From B1Sed10-231 sp046483385 (GTDB lineage: Bacteria; Planctomycetota; Brocadiia; SM23-32), in the NCBI GenBank assembly GCA_046483385.1, contig JAWODG010000116.1, positions 1 through 18,172 on the forward strand: DNA of 18,172 nt. The letters are read 5' to 3'. This document shows positions 14,266 to 18,172 of this stretch, one piece after another (positions within the stretch are counted from its first letter, which is position 1; every line of letters starts with the position of its first letter). The notes under the pieces are model-generated. The model did no database searches and was not told the DNA's origin. It saw only the letters and a list, made by a program, of their open reading frames with translations. Position numbers and translations under genes: made by a program.

Positions 14266-15885
14266 GTGAGAATCATGCGCTTCTTTGCCCTGACGACAGC
14301 CATGACAGCCTGCCTCTTCTGCGCCGCGTGCGCGTCGCCCAAGACCGGAGGCGCCGCCTGCGCGCCGTCGACAGCTCCCGCGTCGGTCGCAGCCCCCGCG
14401 TCGACCGCGGACGCCCGCGCCCTCCCGACGGAAGCGGCCGAACCCCTCCGGCCGGAGGAGCCTTACTCCGGCAAGGAGGTCGAGGTGCCCGAGCAGCTCA
14501 GCCTGCGGGGCGCCTTCCGGATGGCCCTTCAGGCCAACAAGGACGTCGCCGTCACCTCAGTGCGCGCCGACCAGAGCCAGTTCCGCATCATGGGAGCGGA
14601 GGGCGAGTTCGACGTGAGCCTGTTCGCCGAGACCGCCCGCGGGCGCTCCAACGTTCCGGTGGAAGGCGTCCCGCTCGACCGGGAGGACAGCGCCGTCGGG
14701 GCATCGACCGCCGGCGTGCGCAAACGCTTCGTCACCGGAACCGACGTTGAGATAGCCGCCACCACCGCCTACGACCGGGAACTGAGCGACACCAGCATCC
14801 TGAACCCGGAGTATGACACGGGGGCCCGGCTGACCGTCGAACAGGACCTGCTGCGCGACTTCGGCATCGGCATCAACCGGACCGACATCATGGTCTCGCA
14901 GAACAACTGGCAGATTTCGAAGAAAGAGCTGCGCGACCGGGTCATCAACACGCTTTTTCAGGTGGAGCAGACCTACTGGGACCTCTACTTCGCACTGATG
15001 GACCTGCAGGTGCGGGAGAAGCAACTGGAGCGGGCCGAGGCGCTGGTCAGGCGCGCCCGCGCCTACGTGGACGTCGGGTCGGCGCCCCCGCTGGACATCA
15101 CCCGGGCCGAGTCGAGCGCCGCCTCCCAGCGCGTGGCCATCATACAGGCCCGCAACCGCGTGCAGGCGCTGCGCCACCAGTTGCTGCGCCTGCTGGGCGT
15201 CTCGAGGCCCCGCCAGTTCACCGGGGAACTTGAGCTGGTGGACCAGCCGCCCGTAACCCCGTTCGAGCCATCGCTGGACGAGGCCCTCAGCGCCGCCCGC
15301 GAGAACCGACCAGACTACCGGCAGGCGGAGCTGGACATCGAGAACGCCGACCTGAACCGGCGGTTCTTCAAGAACCAGCGCCTGCCCCGCCTCAAGGCGT
15401 TCGGGCAGTACGAACTGGCCGGGCTGGACGAAGAGTTCAGCTCCAGCGTGGACGTGCTGGAAGACGGCGACTACGGGAGCTGGCTGGTGGGGCTGCGCTT
15501 CGAGTTCCCCATCCCGAACCGCGTGGCGCGCTCCGACTACCAGGTGGCGCGGCTGGAGTCCCGCATCAGCCGGCTGCAGTTGGACGCCGTGTGGGAGCGC
15601 ATTACGCGCGAGGTGGCGGACGCGCTGACCGACCTGGAGGCCGCCGCCGGGCGAGTCGAAACTTCCGAGCAGGCGCGCCGGCTCGCCGAGCGACTGCTGC
15701 AGGCCGAAGAGAAGAGCTTCAGCCTCGGCCGCTCCAACAGCCTGGACGTGCTGGACGCACAAGCCGCCGTGGCGGCCGCGGAGCGCGACGAAGTGCGCGC
15801 CAAAGCCGACTACGCCACGGCCGTGGCCAACCTGCTGCGCGCCGAGGGCACGCTGCTCAGGGTCAAAGGCGTGCGGATGGAGTAG
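14266..15885 (+). CDS. TolC-family outer-membrane efflux/secretion channel protein
   Basis: 539 residues. GTG start at 14266 has GAGGAG (14252-14257) 8 nt upstream; the ATG three codons later would be 17 nt away. Export signal residues 1-22 (MRIMRFFALTTAMTACLFCAAC); Cys16, Cys19 and Cys22 are candidate lipidation sites though none is a perfect lipobox. A low-complexity Ala/Pro/Ser/Thr linker (23-65) is followed by two OEP repeats, about 75-290 (LSLRGAFRMALQANKDVAV, then helices with VEQTYWDLYFALMDLQVREKQLERAEAL) and about 331-530 (SLDEALSAARENRPDYRQAELDIENADLNRRFFKNQRLPRL, GLRFEFPIPNRVARSDYQ, SLGRSNSLDVLDAQAAVAAAE). Forms the trimeric outer-membrane/periplasmic tunnel of RND, ABC or type I systems. 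No membrane-fusion or inner-membrane pump gene is visible next to it, so the partner is unknown. Confidence 0.92.
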   Translation: MRIMRFFALTTAMTACLFCAACASPKTGGAACAPSTAPASVAAPASTADARALPTEAAEPLRPEEPYSGKEVEVPEQLSLRGAFRMALQANKDVAVTSVRADQSQFRIMGAEGEFDVSLFAETARGRSNVPVEGVPLDREDSAVGASTAGVRKRFVTGTDVEIAATTAYDRELSDTSILNPEYDTGARLTVEQDLLRDFGIGINRTDIMVSQNNWQISKKELRDRVINTLFQVEQTYWDLYFALMDLQVREKQLERAEALVRRARAYVDVGSAPPLDITRAESSAASQRVAIIQARNRVQALRHQLLRLLGVSRPRQFTGELELVDQPPVTPFEPSLDEALSAARENRPDYRQAELDIENADLNRRFFKNQRLPRLKAFGQYELAGLDEEFSSSVDVLEDGDYGSWLVGLRFEFPIPNRVARSDYQVARLESRISRLQLDAVWERITREVADALTDLEAAAGRVETSEQARRLAERLLQAEEKSFSLGRSNSLDVLDAQAAVAAAERDEVRAKADYATAVANLLRAEGTLLRVKGVRME

Positions 15886-15892
15886 CCTCCAT
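15877..15892. other. Small hairpin at the TolC-family stop codon
   Basis: ATGGAG-TAGC-CTCCAT (15877-15892) is a perfect 6-bp stem with the stop codon in the loop, in the 21-nt gap between converging genes. No T-run follows on either strand, so terminator function is doubtful. Confidence 0.25.
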
Positions 15893-15906
15893 TCGCCACC
15901 AGCCCA

Positions 15907-16302
15907 CTACGAACAGACCACGGGCCGCGTCTTTTCCGGCCGGGTCTCGCGCAGCAAAACCACCGCTGCTGCCCGCCCGTCGGATACGGGCACGGTGGAC
16001 ACGCTAAGTGTGATCTCCCGCCCATCCTGCAGACAGACGGCCCCTTCTATCGGCGGGGAATGCAGAAGGGCATATATAACCAGCATCCGCAGGCCGGGGT
16101 CTTCGATGGCCTCATGGACAGGAATCCCCCGGATCTGCTCGAGGTCCCTGTTCAGCAATCCGCGGGCTTCGGCGTTCATGTTGACCACACATGCTGTCTC
16201 GTCGACGGCCAGAGCCGCGACGGGCTCATCCCGCAACATCCTGGTCTCCTCGTGCAACGTTGGTTCGACGGTAGCCCCCATTTCATCAGTCTCCCGAGAC
16301 AT
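15907..16302 (-). CDS. Stand-alone PAS-domain protein
   Basis: 131 residues, almost entirely one PAS fold: the EPVAALAVDETACVVNMNAEARGLLNRDLEQIRGIPVHEAIEDP region (about 26-69) is the classical start with the N-x-x-A-x-x-L and G-x-P/x-L elements, and the terminal strands DGREITLSVSTVPVSDGRAAAVVLLRE (93-119) close the sheet. No histidine kinase, GGDEF or DNA-binding domain is attached and no haem or flavin cysteine/histidine motif is evident. ATG at 16302 with a weak GGGGA upstream. It may sense a small ligand and act on another protein; partner unknown. Converges with the TolC-family gene (21-nt gap) and lies 161 nt after the glycosidase-like gene in the same direction, with two stem-loops between. 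Confidence 0.78.
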   Translation of the reverse strand: MSRETDEMGATVEPTLHEETRMLRDEPVAALAVDETACVVNMNAEARGLLNRDLEQIRGIPVHEAIEDPGLRMLVIYALLHSPPIEGAVCLQDGREITLSVSTVPVSDGRAAAVVLLRETRPEKTRPVVCS

Positions 16303-16317
16303 CGGTGCAAGTCCCCT

Positions 16318-16358
16318 GACACATGCATCAGAACCGTGTCACGCCCACCGAGGTGGGC
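16318..16358 (-). other. Two adjacent stem-loops upstream of the PAS gene
   Basis: TGACAC (16318-16323) pairs with GTGTCA (16336-16341) around 12 nt, and GCCCAC (16343-16348) pairs with GTGGGC (16353-16358) around CGAG. They lie between the stop of the glycosidase-like gene and the PAS start. No T-run follows, so these may be leader or mRNA-processing structures rather than a terminator. The rest of 16303-16463 shows nothing I recognise. Confidence 0.4.
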
Positions 16359-16463
16359 ATTCCTTGATTCCTGCATGCTGTACGCTACACCGCTCGTGTT
16401 AGCCGCGTTCCACGCCGGTGTGAGATTCTGGTTTGGGGTTGTCGTGAGCCCGGTAACGCCGCT

Positions 16464-18047
16464 TCACCCCAACTCAACATCCAGCGTGTGCGCCCGCAGG
16501 CCCCAGACATCCAGGCAGAGGTAGCGTGAAGATTCGACTTCTTCCACCGTGTGGCTGACCGGCCGGCCGTCGAGGTTGACCCCCGCCGGGTGTTCCCCGT
16601 GCGGCAGAAGGACCCGCAGTCGCGTCCGTTCGGCGGCCGCCGCGAAGCGCAATGACAGCAAGCCCGCTTTCGGCTCCGCGGTGTATCGGTAGCGCACGTA
16701 GCCGTCGGAGGCTCGGTACTTCGCCGTGGCGGTCACCTCATCCACCCCCGCCGCGGCCCAGCGGGGGGCCAGCAGGACGCGGTCGTAGGCGGCGCCCTCG
16801 TCCTTGATGCCCGCCAGCCCCTCGATGAGGGCGTAGACGACCGCCGCCGCGCCCCAGTTGTCCGGTATGCCGTAGGAGAGATCGGACGGCATGAAGAAGA
16901 CCGGCGCGTCGCAGAGGGTCAGCCCGAAGATGGCCCAGAAGCTGCCGTTCTCCGCGGCCCGGAACTCCAGACGGTCTATCTCCCTGTCCGGATGGGGATT
17001 GTCGAACCCCCAGACGTAGGTGCCGACGTTGGGGAACCGCGCGTTCGCGCCCCACCACGCCATGCGGCACGTCGGGTCGGAGCCCCGTCCGGCGCCGGGC
17101 GCCTTCGGCAGCCACCAGCCGTTCAGTTGCCGCCCCTTCTGGATGTACTCCGTGTGCTTGCTCCCGTCGGCGTAGTGCACCTCGAAGAGCCCGATGGGGT
17201 TGTCCCCCGCGGCGGTATGCAGGAAGTAGATAGAGTCCGCCTTCCGCCCGACGGGCACGGCACAGGTGTCGTGGTAGCCCTCGCGGCCGGACAGGCCGAT
17301 GACGGCCCGCCGTCCGTTCTCCTCGGGGTCAATCACATCGAAGGGGATGTCCTCGAAAACCTGCCGGCCGGTGGGCATGTTGGCCATGTCGTTGTCGCCC
17401 TCCCCCGTCCAGCCGGGCACTCCGGGGGCGCCTTCGCCGCAGAGGTCCACGTTGGCCTGCTCGGTCAGGTCCAGGGGTTCGAAGCTGCGCTCCGGCGGCT
17501 CGGGCATCTTGCCGCGGTAGGTGCAGTGCAGGTAGTCGCCGTGCTCTTTGGCCCAGCCGTGGACGCGGTCCAGAATGTCCACCGCGTAGTCCTCGAAACC
17601 GTGTTCGAAAGCCCCGTGGGCCAGTTCGCCCGCCACGATGGTCGTCACGCCGCCGTTCATGTAGTGCCACTTGCGGTCGTTGCTGCGGAACTTACCGAAC
17701 GGCGGGTATATCTGGTAGAACTCGCCGGGCGAACTGTCCGGCATCTCCTCCCTGATCTGCTGATAGGTCTCGATGACCGCCACGCACTGCTCGTGGGTGA
17801 GACCGCGATTGAGGGCGTAGGCGTTGGAAAGGGAAACCTGCCGGGACTGGTCCACGCCGAGGTCGCGCTCCAGGTCCGGGTCCTCCGGGACGTGGTGGGT
17901 GTAGAATTCCCCGTTCCACGCCACCTCGTCCAGTCGCCCCTTGATGGTCTCGGCCAGTTCCCGGTAGTTCTCGGCCTCCCGGGAGCGGCCGGCGACCTCC
18001 AGCATCTCGGCCAGGTAGCGGCAGCCGGCCATGAAGCCCGTGTTGTC
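16464..18047 (-). CDS. Six-hairpin (alpha/alpha)6 glycosidase-like protein, N-terminus cut off
   Basis: About 527 codons remain (stop 16464). The ATG at 18032 is internal: in-frame residues DNTGF precede it before homology is lost at about 18047. The first part (about 230 residues from that Met) has helical-barrel traits of glycogen debranching, GH63 or GH94-like proteins: NTGFMAGCRYLAEM, SLSNAYALNRGL, KWHYMNGGVTTIVAGELAHGAFEHGFEDYA. Residues 228-400 form a beta-sandwich of the carbohydrate-binding sort (PFDVIDPEENGRRAVIGLSG, VGRKADSIYFLHTAAGDN, YADGSKHTEYIQKGRQLNGWW). A further segment (RVLLAPRWAAAGV, then a beta-rich cap) completes it. Probably acts on a plant or algal polysaccharide or oligosaccharide; catalytic acids and substrate cannot be assigned because the N-terminal half is missing. 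Confidence 0.8.
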   Translation of the reverse strand, partial: DNTGFMAGCRYLAEMLEVAGRSREAENYRELAETIKGRLDEVAWNGEFYTHHVPEDPDLERDLGVDQSRQVSLSNAYALNRGLTHEQCVAVIETYQQIREEMPDSSPGEFYQIYPPFGKFRSNDRKWHYMNGGVTTIVAGELAHGAFEHGFEDYAVDILDRVHGWAKEHGDYLHCTYRGKMPEPPERSFEPLDLTEQANVDLCGEGAPGVPGWTGEGDNDMANMPTGRQVFEDIPFDVIDPEENGRRAVIGLSGREGYHDTCAVPVGRKADSIYFLHTAAGDNPIGLFEVHYADGSKHTEYIQKGRQLNGWWLPKAPGAGRGSDPTCRMAWWGANARFPNVGTYVWGFDNPHPDREIDRLEFRAAENGSFWAIFGLTLCDAPVFFMPSDLSYGIPDNWGAAAVVYALIEGLAGIKDEGAAYDRVLLAPRWAAAGVDEVTATAKYRASDGYVRYRYTAEPKAGLLSLRFAAAAERTRLRVLLPHGEHPAGVNLDGRPVSHTVEEVESSRYLCLDVWGLRAHTLDVELG

Positions 18048-18172
18048 CCTATATGTTTTAATAACTCTACCTAATGGTATTAGAAGGTTTGTTCCAATGA
18101 CAGCTCTTAGCTCGCAAATAGCTATTAATGGTGTTAGAGAAGATTTAAAAATTACTGCTGGCTATACTGGTA
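18048..18172. other. Foreign AT-rich end, probable chimeric join
   Basis: Bases 18051-18172 are about one-third G+C (40 of 122 by hand count), against high G+C everywhere inside. The change is abrupt, inside the glycosidase-like frame, at a codon for a conserved DNTGF motif. No inverted repeat or target duplication marks the join. This is most simply an assembly or amplification chimera. Confidence 0.7.
18052..18171 (+). CDS. Partial unrecognised reading frame from the foreign AT-rich end
   Basis: Forty codons with no start or stop; the only frame of the six left open through this piece. It reads LITLPNGIRRFVPMTAL (residues 3-19) followed by about 20 more residues ending AGYTG, with A/T-ending codons (ATA, TTA, AGA, GGT) unlike the rest of the window. 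Protein-like, but no family recognised. Too short for assignment. Confidence 0.4.

Noticed and set aside
14557..15762. 401-codon minus-strand frame opposite the TolC-family gene
   Set aside because: Mirror frame of a well-supported gene; no ribosome site and no family resemblance.
18030..18032. ATG at 18032 as true start of the glycosidase-like gene
   Set aside because: Conserved-looking residues continue in frame upstream to the join and there is no ribosome site; it is an internal methionine.
16992..18074. 360-codon plus-strand frame opposite the glycosidase-like gene
   Set aside because: Mirror frame; it also runs across the chimeric join, so it cannot be a single real gene.
1..18172. 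CRISPR array, tRNA, rRNA, insertion sequence or prophage
   Set aside because: No regularly spaced direct repeats of suitable size, no cloverleaf or rRNA-like stretch, no transposase, integrase or terminal inverted repeats were seen.

Overview
This is a GC-rich bacterial window, mostly protein-coding and mostly on the minus strand, flanked by two short ends that do not belong to it. Secretin, TolC-family and signal-peptide-bearing proteins point to a Gram-negative (diderm) organism. A flavoprotein/KDPG-aldolase/SDR operon, an exported ankyrin protein, a glycosidase with a beta-sandwich domain, and short-period junk repeats in a gap resemble uncultured environmental lineages (Planctomycetes/Lentisphaerae-like, Poribacteria-like, Armatimonadota-like). 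The phylum is a guess; there is no marker gene.

Layout. (a) Positions 108-1169 (-) encode a glutamate dehydrogenase whose C-terminus is lost at a junction near 107; it has its own promoter and a strong leader hairpin. (b) 1329-5156 (-) is a four-gene block, transcribed leftward: secreted beta-rich subunit, PapD-like/NEW3 Ig-fold protein, small secretin, second secreted subunit paralogous to the first. This is the best candidate for an undescribed system: a subunit-chaperone-secretin export or surface-fibre locus with no usher and no type II/IV machinery in view. (c) 5157-5645 is an AT-richer upstream region plus a rho-independent terminator. (d) 5646-6669 (-) holds a calcineurin-like phosphoesterase and a tiny coiled-coil-like protein. 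(e) 6808-10029 (-) encodes a 1073-residue exported protein ending in about 14 ankyrin repeats, with a good sigma70-type promoter. (f) The gap 10139-10340 holds three unrelated short-period repeats. (g) 10341-13932 (-) is a compact operon SDR - FAD oxidoreductase - KDPG-type aldolase with a well-formed promoter, a duplicated TTGACC box, a palindrome and a leader hairpin: a likely sugar-acid catabolic unit. (h) 14266-15885 (+) is a TolC-family outer-membrane protein. (i) 15907-16302 (-) is a stand-alone PAS protein. (j) 16464-18047 (-) is the C-terminal part of a six-hairpin glycosidase-like protein.

Both window ends look chimeric. From about 18048 the sequence drops to about one-third G+C and opens a plus-strand reading frame of unrelated codon usage; from about 107 leftward the glutamate dehydrogenase stops matching its family in the middle of its most conserved C-terminal motif. 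The interior is coherent and intact: no frameshift was seen in any main gene.
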